Origin: Bacillota bacterium
Lineage (GTDB): Bacteria > Bacillota_I > Bacilli_A > Acholeplasmatales > Acholeplasmataceae
Length of the DNA stretch: 30,722 nucleotides
Assembly (NCBI GenBank): GCA_023431045.1
Contig: JAEYXZ010000059.1
Coordinates: 1-30,722 of the forward strand
Direction of reading: 5' to 3'
Under the pieces are notes generated by a model. The model ran no database searches and was not told the DNA's origin. It saw only the letters and a list, made by a program, of their open reading frames with translations. Both the position numbers and the translations under genes were made by a program. Shown here piece after piece: positions 1 through 7,225 of the stretch. Position 1 is the first letter of the stretch; the number at the start of each line of letters is the position of its first letter.

Positions 1-1365
1 ATTGATGAGTTTTCTAGTTTTGATCATGATGCTTTAGAAGCTAAACATCAGTTTGTATCGATTGCTGGAAGAATCGTTTTAAAGCGTGAACAAGGTAAAG
101 CTGGATTCATGCAAATCCAAGATCGTGATAATAAACTTCAAGTTTATGTTAGATTAGATCATGTGGGTGAATTCTCATTTGATTTATTTAAAAAAGCCGA
201 TTTAGGTGATATCGTTGGTGTTAAAGGTTTTCTATTTAGAACTAAAACAAATGAACTCACCGTTAAAGCGGATGAATTCATTCACTTAACTAAAGCTTTA
301 ACCCCACTACCTGATAAATTCCATGGTCTTCAAGATAAAGAGGAAGCAAGACGTCGTCGTTATGTCGACTTAATTGTTAATGAAGATTCAAGACGCGTTG
401 CTAAACTTCGTCCAAGAATTATTCGTGCATTCCAACATTACTTTGATTCCAATGGTTATATTGAAGTAGAAACTCCGGTTCTACATCCAATTTTAGGTGG
501 TGCTTCTGCAAGACCATTTGTCACTCATCATAATTCACTTGACATGGACTTCTATCTTCGTATCGCTACTGAATTACCACTAAAGCGTTTAATCGTTGGT
601 GGCTTGGAAAGAGTTTATGAAATCGGACGTCTCTTTAGAAATGAAGGGATTGATGCAAGACATAATCCTGAGTTTACAACCGTTGAAGCTTATATGGCTT
701 ATGGTGATGTCACCGATATGATGAAACTCGTTGAAGAGTGTTTATCAAGTGTTGCCTATGAAGTTCTTGGTACATATGATGTTCAATTTGAGGATGATTT
801 AATTCATTTAAAAGATTTTAGAAAAGCTCACATGGTTGATTTAGTTAAAGAACAAACCGGTGTTGACTTTTGGAATCACTACTCATTAGATGAAGCGGTT
901 GCTTTAGCTAAACAACATAAAGTTCCTGTTGAAAAACACTTTACTGTGGGTCACATTATTGAAGCATTCTTTGCTGAATATGTTGAAAAAACATTGATTC
1001 AACCAACGATTGTTTTTGGACACCCACTTGAAATTAGTCCACTTGCAAGAAAGAATGAGAAAGATCCTCGTTTTACTGATCGTTTCGAATTATTCATTCG
1101 TGGTTCTGAATATGCTAACGCATTTACAGAACTTAATGACCCAATCGATCAAAAAGAACGCTTTGAAGCACAACTTCAACAAAAAGCTAAAGGTGATCTT
1201 GAAGCATCTGAAATGGATATCGACTTTGTCGAATCGCTAGAATATGGTATGCCTCCTACGGGTGGTATTGGTATTGGTATAGACCGTTTCGTGATGTTAT
1301 TAACCAATACACCAAACATTCGTGATGTCATTTTATTCCCTCATGCTCGTATTAAAAACAAATAA
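1..1365 (+). CDS. lysS: Lysyl-tRNA synthetase, class II (5' end cut off by the window)
   Basis: Charges tRNA-Lys with lysine in the cytoplasm for translation. The reading frame is open from base 1, so the true start lies outside the window; the first internal ATG at 109 is not the start, because the in-frame residues before it belong to the N-terminal OB-fold anticodon-binding domain. The catalytic domain shows class II motif 2 (FRNEG...HNPEFT, about bases 630-690) and motif 3 (GIGIGIDRF, about bases 1264-1290). The protein ends in a normal basic tail at a TAA. A lipoprotein gene begins 12 bases downstream with no terminator between, so the two are probably co-transcribed. The assignment to lysS is secure; only the missing N-terminus is unknown. 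Confidence 0.97.
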   Translation: MDEFSSFDHDALEAKHQFVSIAGRIVLKREQGKAGFMQIQDRDNKLQVYVRLDHVGEFSFDLFKKADLGDIVGVKGFLFRTKTNELTVKADEFIHLTKALTPLPDKFHGLQDKEEARRRRYVDLIVNEDSRRVAKLRPRIIRAFQHYFDSNGYIEVETPVLHPILGGASARPFVTHHNSLDMDFYLRIATELPLKRLIVGGLERVYEIGRLFRNEGIDARHNPEFTTVEAYMAYGDVTDMMKLVEECLSSVAYEVLGTYDVQFEDDLIHLKDFRKAHMVDLVKEQTGVDFWNHYSLDEAVALAKQHKVPVEKHFTVGHIIEAFFAEYVEKTLIQPTIVFGHPLEISPLARKNEKDPRFTDRFELFIRGSEYANAFTELNDPIDQKERFEAQLQQKAKGDLEASEMDIDFVESLEYGMPPTGGIGIGIDRFVMLLTNTPNIRDVILFPHARIKNK

Positions 1366-1377
1366 AGGACTTTATCA

Positions 1378-2994
1378 ATGAAAAAATTGTATCTCGTGGT
1401 ACTGAGCTTATTGACGATATTCTTAGTTGCCTGCAATCAAATTCCTAGTCAAGATGATCCAATACCAACAGTGAAATATGATTTAACATTTATGGTTGAC
1501 CAAACCACTGTTTATCATGTTTTCAAAGTAGAGCTTGGTTCCCCAATGCAATACCCCGCTGATCCAGTAAAAGAGGGTTATATCTTTACCGGATGGTATG
1601 CAGGTGAAGTTGAATTTGAAGGTGACGTTGTTACTGCTACTGCACTGACTCTATATGCTCACTTTGTTCCAGATACACCGATTGTCACAACTTATACAGT
1701 CACTTTCTATGATGGTGAGGAATTATACTACTCTACCCAAGTCGAACGTGGAAAAACCGTTACTGATGTGATTGATACAACGAGAGAACATTATACTTTT
1801 GATGGATGGTTCATCGATCAAACTCTTGAAAACAATTATGGTCTTTATAATCCAATTTATGAAAACACTGTTTTATATGGTAAATGGGATCCTATTTATT
1901 ACGATGTAACACTCTATCGTGGATCAAATATCTTTTCAACAACCACAATTCAAAGTGGTCACGGTTTAACTGCAATAGATACCAATATTGAGGGTTATAG
2001 TTTTATTGGTTGGTATGTTGACTCCATGTTATCAACACCATACAATAATGAACCTATTACTTCAAATATAACACTTTATGGAAAATGGTCGAGTGAATCA
2101 ATTAAAATAACTTATTATCGTGGAACTGATGTATTTGCTACAAGAAATGTTAATGCCGGAGAAGTTGCTCCAATAATTGATACACAAGTAACTGGCTATG
2201 AATTTGATGCTTGGTATATTGACGCTCTATTAGTAACCAAATATACATCAACAGTCCTATATGAGGATACTTCTCTTTATGGCAAGTGGATAATTTCTAC
2301 TACCCCTAATCCTGACGATAATTATACCGGTTATTACAGTTCAATTAATGGATTAACTGGTACTGCATTAACCAATCAACTTTATACTCTATTGAATGAT
2401 ACTGGTCAATATGTGACTACTACATATGGCGCAGCAAGAGATATTTTAGAAGTATCAGATGTTTGGGTTGGCTTCAACACAAATTACTTGTATCTAATTT
2501 ATAGCGATAAACTTGGAAACTCAAACTATGCCCTCCCTGTTTGGGACGGTGGAGCTACTTGGAATCGTGAACACGTTTGGGCTAAATCGTTATTTGGTAC
2601 AAAGAATTACGATCCAAATAATAGCACTAGAGGTATCGATGCTGATATTCATAATCTAAGAGCATCGGACACAAATATAAATTCAACTCGAGGAAATAAC
2701 TTATTCACAAATCAAGTTTATGTTGCTGCTGGTTATGGTAATTATAGTGGTAAATGGTATCCGGGAGACAACCATCGTGGAGATGTTGCTAGAATCATTT
2801 TCTACATGGATGTAAGATGGGGTAACATGACTGCTTTATCAGATATAGGAACATTATCCACATTACTAGCGTGGCATGAAACTGATCCGGTAGATGCATT
2901 CGAGATTAATAGAAATAATATCATATATGGTTATCAAAAAAATAGAAATCCATTTATTGATCATCCTGAACTGGTTGATAAGATTTATGCTTAA
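1378..2994 (+). CDS. Surface lipoprotein nuclease: four InlB B-type repeats plus endonuclease I domain
   Basis: Predicted membrane-anchored extracellular nuclease of 538 residues. A signal peptide ends in the lipobox LVAC with Cys19 as the lipid site. Four Listeria-Bacteroides (InlB B-type) repeats of about 65 residues follow at roughly 33-97, 105-171, 174-238 and 241-304, each with a GW/AW turn motif and most ending in LYGKW. The C-terminal 220 residues match the endonuclease I (EndA/NucM-type) family: WNREHVW at 395-401, a D-x-H-N-L element at 423-427, the RGDVARIIFYM helix at 467-477 and a terminal NPFIDHPEL. The family is a metal-dependent, non-specific DNA/RNA nuclease; the repeats probably act as a stalk or binding region. 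The start has AAAGGA eight bases upstream. The gene follows lysS by 12 bases and ends before a hairpin terminator. Confidence 0.9.
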   Translation: MKKLYLVVLSLLTIFLVACNQIPSQDDPIPTVKYDLTFMVDQTTVYHVFKVELGSPMQYPADPVKEGYIFTGWYAGEVEFEGDVVTATALTLYAHFVPDTPIVTTYTVTFYDGEELYYSTQVERGKTVTDVIDTTREHYTFDGWFIDQTLENNYGLYNPIYENTVLYGKWDPIYYDVTLYRGSNIFSTTTIQSGHGLTAIDTNIEGYSFIGWYVDSMLSTPYNNEPITSNITLYGKWSSESIKITYYRGTDVFATRNVNAGEVAPIIDTQVTGYEFDAWYIDALLVTKYTSTVLYEDTSLYGKWIISTTPNPDDNYTGYYSSINGLTGTALTNQLYTLLNDTGQYVTTTYGAARDILEVSDVWVGFNTNYLYLIYSDKLGNSNYALPVWDGGATWNREHVWAKSLFGTKNYDPNNSTRGIDADIHNLRASDTNINSTRGNNLFTNQVYVAAGYGNYSGKWYPGDNHRGDVARIIFYMDVRWGNMTALSDIGTLSTLLAWHETDPVDAFEINRNNIIYGYQKNRNPFIDHPELVDKIYA

Positions 2995-3040
2995 TGATTT
3001 CTTATTAACTTAATTTATACTCAGAAAATCTATTGAAAAT

Positions 3041-3064
3041 AAAAGGAGCTTTTGCTCCTTTTTT
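3041..3064 (+). terminator. Intrinsic terminator between convergent genes
   Basis: A perfect nine-base stem (AAAAGGAGC/GCTCCTTTT) with a TTTT loop is followed by further T residues on the plus strand. It ends the lysS-nuclease unit. It overlaps the stop codon of the convergent minus-strand membrane-protein gene and may stop that transcript too, as the opposite side is also T-rich. Confidence 0.85.
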
Positions 3065-3518
3065 ACTTGATTTTCTCATCAATGATTGCAGTTTTTGAAT
3101 GTTTAAGATACATAATTTTATATACTTTATTAGCTTCAATTCCAGCAACTGACAATTGTATTTCCTCACCCGACGTACGATCTTTAATCACTGGATCAAA
3201 GTATGTCATCTTTTTTGTCTTTTTATCAGTTACAACTTTATTACATCTAACCATTTTTCCAGTAATAAACATGAACCCATCTTTTTTAGCAAGTGGTATA
3301 TCTTTGGCGTAACTTATAATCCAACTGGTTTGAACTGCTACCATGAATAAACTGATGAGGATGACAATTGAATCCAAAATCACTTGGAATAAATCCATGT
3401 AATTGACGATTAAATCATAAACAAAGTATGCTGCAACTCCTAAAAAAATTAATGTTGCAACAATACTCCACAATAAATTGCTTTTCGCTCTTCTAATTAA
3501 GGCATCTTTTTTAATCAT
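3063..3518 (-). CDS. Small membrane protein of unknown function
   Basis: A 151-residue protein I do not recognise. Two hydrophobic segments, about residues 16-38 and 44-66, form a likely membrane hairpin. They are followed by a soluble C-terminal part of about 80 residues rich in lysine (KKTKKMTYFDPVIKDRTSGEE) that reads like a small beta-rich domain. The start overlaps the end of the upstream dehydrogenase gene by eight bases and has AGAGG about ten bases upstream, so translation is probably coupled. It is the last gene of a three-gene minus-strand unit. The gene looks real from its context and ribosome site; function is open. Confidence 0.75.
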   Translation of the reverse strand: MIKKDALIRRAKSNLLWSIVATLIFLGVAAYFVYDLIVNYMDLFQVILDSIVILISLFMVAVQTSWIISYAKDIPLAKKDGFMFITGKMVRCNKVVTDKKTKKMTYFDPVIKDRTSGEEIQLSVAGIEANKVYKIMYLKHSKTAIIDEKIK

Positions 3519-4563
3519 TGACTTTTACCCAACCTCTTTTTAGTGATGATTCATAGATTGCATCAATTAAGCACATCGAATGATACCCGTCATTAAATGT
3601 TGCATATGCAGGTTTAAATTCTCGATTCTGATAATGATGATAGACTTGTCTAAAAGCTTCTCTAAAGGCATCTATTGAATTCTCAGCTGTAAAATACTCT
3701 TCGTTATCTAAGGTATCAATATGATTAATGTTAATAACTTCTCTACCTTCAGCTCGACCTAGGATATAGTCACTTTGCTTAACATCATCCCACTCGATAC
3801 TACCTTCTTTACCAGAATATGTGACTTGTAGTGAATTACCAATTCCTGCGGTTGATTGAGTGATGAAACAAGTTCCTAATGCACCTAAATCAGTTTTAAA
3901 TAACACTGCCGCTAAATCTTCTGTATCAACTTTAATATTGTTTCGCTTTTCATAGACGGTTTTAAATTCTGCACAAACCTCAACTATTTTGTGTCCTGAT
4001 ACATATTCAATTAAATCCATGAAATGTGATCCAATATCTGCAACAACGCGTGTTTTACCAGACTCTTTTTGATACAAACGCCAATTGGTTTGTAGATCTT
4101 TAAACATCCAATCTTGGACATAGTGCCCATGGATTGAATAGATTTCACCAATCGTTTCGATATTTTTACGTGCTTCAAAGTTAGCACCATAAAAACGATT
4201 ATGAAAATGAACTTCATGAATCAGTCCTTTTTCTATTGCTAAATCCCTAAGTTCTTTAGCTTCTTTTTGATCGAGTGTCATTGGTTTTTCTAAAATAACA
4301 TTCACATTATGTTCTAAAGCATACTTCGCCATATCATAATGGGTATCGTTGGTTGTACAAATATGAACAAAATCAAGTTTTTCTTGATCAATCATTTCTT
4401 TATAATCTGTATAACCTTTTGAAACGTTTAGTGCTTTTGCACGATTTTCCATATCCATTCTAGAACAAACAGCTACAACTTCGACTTGACTTAATTGTCG
4501 AAGTGCGTAAAGGTGAGCACGACCGATTCCACCAATTCCAATAATTCCAACACGTATCTTCAA
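3511..4563 (-). CDS. Gfo/Idh/MocA family NAD(P)-dependent oxidoreductase
   Basis: Predicted soluble dehydrogenase acting on a sugar, inositol or related polyol. The N-terminus is a Rossmann nucleotide-binding fold with GIGGIGRAH right after the first strand (VGIIGIGGIG). The family hallmark EKP is at about residues 92-94, and the C-terminal domain has the typical DIGSHFMDL segment. I place the start at the TTG at 4563: AGGTG lies six bases upstream and the protein then begins MKIRVGIIG, usual for the family. A GTG at 4572 directly abuts the upstream stop codon and has no usable ribosome site. The gene is nearly fused to the upstream XRE regulator gene, suggesting regulated co-expression. Substrate cannot be told from sequence. 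Confidence 0.9.
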   Translation of the reverse strand: MKIRVGIIGIGGIGRAHLYALRQLSQVEVVAVCSRMDMENRAKALNVSKGYTDYKEMIDQEKLDFVHICTTNDTHYDMAKYALEHNVNVILEKPMTLDQKEAKELRDLAIEKGLIHEVHFHNRFYGANFEARKNIETIGEIYSIHGHYVQDWMFKDLQTNWRLYQKESGKTRVVADIGSHFMDLIEYVSGHKIVEVCAEFKTVYEKRNNIKVDTEDLAAVLFKTDLGALGTCFITQSTAGIGNSLQVTYSGKEGSIEWDDVKQSDYILGRAEGREVININHIDTLDNEEYFTAENSIDAFREAFRQVYHHYQNREFKPAYATFNDGYHSMCLIDAIYESSLKRGWVKVND

Positions 4564-4572
4564 TGAATTCAC

Positions 4573-5157
4573 CTACTTTTTCTTCTTATGGTAAAGAATG
4601 TATATGAGAAAGACTAATAAGGCATAAATTGGGGATGTAATAATGTATACCCAGTGGTTATCTGGTTGCATCATGATTAAGGTAGTTGATAATGAGAGTA
4701 ACCAAACGAATAACGTGAGATAGATGTAGATCTCGATCAGTTTTTGCCATACCAAATAAAAGATTAATAATGTTAATGACGAGAATACTAAAGAGTATAT
4801 AATGATCTTCCAGTTATCATAATCAACATGAAGAAGATTTAGAACCCCAAAAGTTGTGATCCCAATAACAATAAAGATAAAAGCGTAAAAGTATGCCAGT
4901 AAGTATTTGTTTCTAAATAGTGAAAAAGGTTTTTTACGCTTGGATAATAAAGTATCGATTGAGACACCAAAAAAGACGGATAATTCCTTTAAGACAAATA
5001 CATCTGGAATTCCTTCCGCACGTTCCCATTTAGATACTGACTTATCAGAGTAATTCAATTTTTCAGCAAGCTCTAATTGTGTCAAATTAAGTTTTTTACG
5101 GTAATAGGTGATGTTCTCAGCTAGAATCCGTCCTAATTCTACTTTTTCTTGATTCAT
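4573..5157 (-). CDS. XRE-family transcriptional regulator with C-terminal membrane domain
   Basis: Predicted DNA-binding repressor tethered to the membrane. The first 65 residues are a helix-turn-helix of the Cro/C1 type (LTQLELAEKLNYSDKSVSKWERAEGIPD). About four hydrophobic segments follow and a KKKK tail ends the protein. The frame is open to an ATG at 5193, but that ATG has no ribosome site and a TATAAT (5164-5169) lies inside the added stretch. I therefore prefer the ATG at 5157, giving 194 residues, which may be read from a leaderless message; an ATG at 5163 preceded by GGTGG is the alternative. A perfect dyad at 5183-5201 probably serves as an autoregulatory operator. It is first in the unit with the dehydrogenase and small membrane protein. 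Confidence 0.85.
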   Translation of the reverse strand: MNQEKVELGRILAENITYYRKKLNLTQLELAEKLNYSDKSVSKWERAEGIPDVFVLKELSVFFGVSIDTLLSKRKKPFSLFRNKYLLAYFYAFIFIVIGITTFGVLNLLHVDYDNWKIIIYSLVFSSLTLLIFYLVWQKLIEIYIYLTLFVWLLSLSTTLIMMQPDNHWVYIITSPIYALLVFLIYILYHKKKK

Positions 5158-5163
5158 ACCCAT

Positions 5164-5169
5164 ATTATA
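5164..5169 (-). promoter_or_regulatory. Candidate extended -10 element for the XRE regulator unit
   Basis: On the minus strand TATAAT is preceded by TGG, giving an extended -10 (TGnTATAAT). No good -35 hexamer is found 17 bases upstream. Transcription would begin at or next to the ATG at 5157, implying a leaderless message. Confidence 0.55.
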
Positions 5170-5180
5170 CCACCATTGTG

Positions 5181-5222
5181 CGATTCTACTCATAGTAGAA
5201 TGGACGTTTTTCGACTCTACTC
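5181..5222. promoter_or_regulatory. Candidate operator array between divergent genes
   Basis: A perfect inverted repeat, ATTCTACT-CAT-AGTAGAAT, spans 5183-5201. One half-site recurs as CGACTCTACTC at 5212-5222, an 11-base near-copy of CGATTCTACTC at 5181-5191. The two direct copies are offset by 31 bases, about three helical turns. The array lies between the XRE regulator gene and the degV promoter, so the regulator may bind here. Confidence 0.5.
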
Positions 5223-5241
5223 GATAATTTTAATTTGTAGG

Positions 5242-5275
5242 TTGTTTGATAATCTATCATTTTTTATAATGATAG
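5242..5275 (+). promoter_or_regulatory. Promoter of the degV-like gene, with overlapping dyad
   Basis: TTGTTT at 5242-5247 and TATAAT at 5265-5270 are separated by 17 bases. An inverted repeat CTATCAT/ATGATAG (5254-5260 and 5269-5275) overlaps the -10 element, so it may bind a regulator or merely be AT-rich chance symmetry. Confidence 0.7.
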
Positions 5276-5302
5276 TATACGAAACTTCATCGGAGGTCAT
5301 AT

Positions 5303-6142
5303 ATGAAATTTGTTATTGATTCAACCTGTGATATTGATCAAATCTATATCGATAAAAAGGATATTAGAGTTGTTCCTCTACAAGTCATTGTTGAAGGAAA
5401 ATCGTACCGGGATAAAAAAGAAATTACCGTTGATCAAGTCTACGACTATATTAAGCAAGGTGTTAAACTGCAAACGTCTCTTCCGCTTATTTCAGATTTT
5501 CTAGCTGTCTTTGAACCATTAGCAGAGGCTAACGAAGAATTTATTTATCTAGCTTTCTCTAAAGAATTATCTGGAACATTTAATGCAGCAAATCTTGTCT
5601 TAAATGAATTAAAAGAAAAATATCCAAATATGAAATACGCGCTAATCGATTCAAAATCTGGCGCACTCGGTTATGGTGTAGTTGCCTTAGAGATGATTAT
5701 GGAATCAGATCGCAACTCAGACTTTGATCACTTAGTCGAATATACAACTGCATTAACTAAGAAGATTGAACATGTCTTTATGGTCAATAACCTTGAACAG
5801 TTAACTAAAGGTGGTCGAATCTCACATGTGAAAGCAATCATTGGTGGTTTACTAAGTATTCGACCTATTCTAAGATTAATTGATGGAAAGATTCACTCCT
5901 ATAAAAGTGCGATTGGGACAAAACGTGCTTTAAATGAACTTGTTCATTACGTTGAACAAACACTTAATGATAAAGATGCCTTAATCGGTATTAACTACTC
6001 TAATAGTGAAGAGCTTGCCAATAAGATTGAGGTTGCTCTTCGTCATACTGGGTATACTAACTTCATAAGAGAAAAAATCGGTAGTGTCTTTGCTTCACAT
6101 ATTGGACTTGAAGCGGTCGGTCTATATTACTTTAAGGACTAA
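5303..6142 (+). CDS. DegV family protein (fatty-acid-binding FakB type)
   Basis: A 279-residue single-domain DegV protein of normal family length. Members bind one fatty acid and present it to the kinase FakA for phosphorylation, feeding phospholipid synthesis from exogenous fatty acids. Visible hallmarks are the N-terminal VIDSTCDI, the QTSLP loop near residues 57-61, and LSGTF near 89-93. The start has GGAGGT nine bases upstream and a clear promoter. No fakA is in the window. It is a monocistronic gene closed by a strong hairpin. The family call is firm; the fatty-acid role comes from family knowledge. Confidence 0.9.
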   Translation: MKFVIDSTCDIDQIYIDKKDIRVVPLQVIVEGKSYRDKKEITVDQVYDYIKQGVKLQTSLPLISDFLAVFEPLAEANEEFIYLAFSKELSGTFNAANLVLNELKEKYPNMKYALIDSKSGALGYGVVALEMIMESDRNSDFDHLVEYTTALTKKIEHVFMVNNLEQLTKGGRISHVKAIIGGLLSIRPILRLIDGKIHSYKSAIGTKRALNELVHYVEQTLNDKDALIGINYSNSEELANKIEVALRHTGYTNFIREKIGSVFASHIGLEAVGLYYFKD

Positions 6143-6143
6143 A

Positions 6144-6186
6144 CAAAAAACGAACATTCAAGGAGAGTTGTATGTTCGTTTTTTTT
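6144..6186 (+). terminator. Bidirectional intrinsic terminator
   Basis: Stem CGAACAT (6151-6157) pairs with ATGTTCG (6172-6178); it is flanked by six A on the left and eight T on the right, so it can end both the plus-strand degV transcript and the minus-strand 53-codon transcript arriving from the other side. Confidence 0.85.
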
Positions 6187-6195
6187 ATGGGGATT

Positions 6196-6357
6196 TTATC
6201 TATACATCCATGAGCTAAAGTTATCTTTCTTTTCTTGATAACTCAATGTATTCATGTGTCTCGCATTTGCCATTGGATCATGTGTGAAATCTTGTGCTTG
6301 GAATGCTGAGAATAATAATTCTAGTATAGTATTAATCACATTTTTAATTGTCTTCAT
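6196..6357 (-). CDS. Small protein of 53 residues, function unknown
   Basis: A short open frame with full expression signals. The ATG at 6357 has AGAGGT seven bases upstream, and further up lies TTGTAA-17-TATAAT. The frame stops with TAA just before a bidirectional terminator. The protein starts MKTIKNVINTILELLFSAF, a likely amphipathic or weakly hydrophobic helix, and continues with a polar part containing HDPMANARHMNTLSYQEKK and ending SSWMYR. It has no cysteine and no clear transmembrane segment. I do not recognise a family. Its size would make ordinary gene callers miss it. The evidence for a real gene is the ordered set promoter, ribosome site, frame, terminator. Confidence 0.65.
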   Translation of the reverse strand: MKTIKNVINTILELLFSAFQAQDFTHDPMANARHMNTLSYQEKKDNFSSWMYR

Positions 6358-6616
6358 TTTTCTTACCTCTTTACCTTAATTTTTTTGATTTAATGTTGTA
6401 AATTGATTAATATTTTTAACTTACACATTAATTATATTCATTTATTTATTAAATTACAAGAGATATACTTTATTTTATTAATTTTTATATTGATTATATT
6501 AATTATTTGTTATGTTTTATTAACTTTATTGATATTAATATTGATTTTGTGTATTTTATAGGGATTATTTTATTATTGGTGTGCTTTAGTTTAATCTTTT
6601 AGACATGCAAAAAAGA
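6358..6616. other. Very AT-rich intergenic stretch
   Basis: About 260 bases without a gene, with bases 6361-6540 being close to 87 percent A+T by eye. It holds the promoter of the 53-codon gene (6431-6459) and, at its end, the T-tract of the terminator of the next gene. It contains runs of TTAAT/ATTAAT words but no repeat unit I could define, and no other coding signal. Confidence 0.6.
6431..6459 (-). promoter_or_regulatory. Promoter of the 53-codon gene
   Basis: On the minus strand TTGTAA (6459-6454) and TATAAT (6436-6431) are spaced by exactly 17 bases. The predicted leader is about 67 bases long with no obvious folding. The hexamers are identical to those of the fba promoter in this window. 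Confidence 0.7.
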
Positions 6617-6643
6617 AAAGACGCAAGTGAATTTTGCGTCTTT
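6609..6643 (-). terminator. Intrinsic terminator after the acidic protein gene
   Basis: On the minus strand AAAGACGCAA pairs with TTGCGTCTTT (6617-6643) across a seven-base loop and runs into TTTTCTTTTTT. It begins four bases after the stop codon of the gene ending at 6647 and closes the fba unit. Confidence 0.85.
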
Positions 6644-6646
6644 GGT

Positions 6647-7198
6647 TTAAATTAAGTCGAGTTCGTCAGCGATTTCCATATAAATGGTTTGAATCAATCT
6701 GACTTCTACTTTCATTCGTTTGAAGATTTTATCCGATTCAACATCAAGCGTTTCATACATTTCATTGGTAATCGGTTCTTTATTAATGATTTTTTCTTTG
6801 ACAGCTTCTTCAAAATCTAGGAAAAACTGCATTCCTTTTTCATCATATTCATCGTAATTGAGCATTTCGTTTTCAAAGTCGATTGTGTTTAATAACAAGT
6901 TAATCTTTTTTGCATCTAAATTGAGCGCCATAAAATCATTATGATAGTTTTCTTTTAATAATGATTTGATCTCTTCAATTTGATCATAGACATAATAAAA
7001 ACCATGTTCAAAGATGGCGTGATCCTCATCTGTATAATTTGGATCATCAATTAATTTGTCATAACAATATTCAACGACATTTAACACATGCTCTATACGA
7101 ATGATTAAAGGCGAATCCATCGCCTTTAATTTTTCGATGAGGTCATTATTAATTAGTTTCCAATCGGAATACTCGTGATAAATCGATTCATCACGCAT
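6647..7198 (-). CDS. Acidic alpha-helical protein of unknown function
   Basis: A protein of 183 residues that I do not recognise. It has no signal peptide or membrane segment, is rich in D, E, N and Y, and reads as helical (for example DYDEYDEKGMQFFLDFEEAV-like stretches and a final EVRLIQTIYMEIADELDLI). I choose the ATG at 7198 since GTGAGGG lies about eight bases upstream; the frame is open to a TTG at 7225 but that adds a stretch containing the ribosome site itself. The gene starts 27 bases after fba and shares its transcript, ending at a strong terminator. Linkage to fba may be only transcriptional. Confidence 0.75.
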   Translation of the reverse strand: MRDESIYHEYSDWKLINNDLIEKLKAMDSPLIIRIEHVLNVVEYCYDKLIDDPNYTDEDHAIFEHGFYYVYDQIEEIKSLLKENYHNDFMALNLDAKKINLLLNTIDFENEMLNYDEYDEKGMQFFLDFEEAVKEKIINKEPITNEMYETLDVESDKIFKRMKVEVRLIQTIYMEIADELDLI

Positions 7199-7225
7199 GT
7201 TTAATCCCTCACTTCTTTCAAACAA

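Noticed and set aside
4573..5193. Longest start (ATG at 5193) for the XRE regulator
   Set aside because: It lacks a ribosome site, and the added residues cover the promoter-like TATAAT and part of the operator dyad.
6361..6600. Replication origin or DnaA-box cluster in the AT-rich gap
   Set aside because: No TTATCCACA-like boxes or dnaA/dnaN genes are nearby; AT-richness alone is not evidence.
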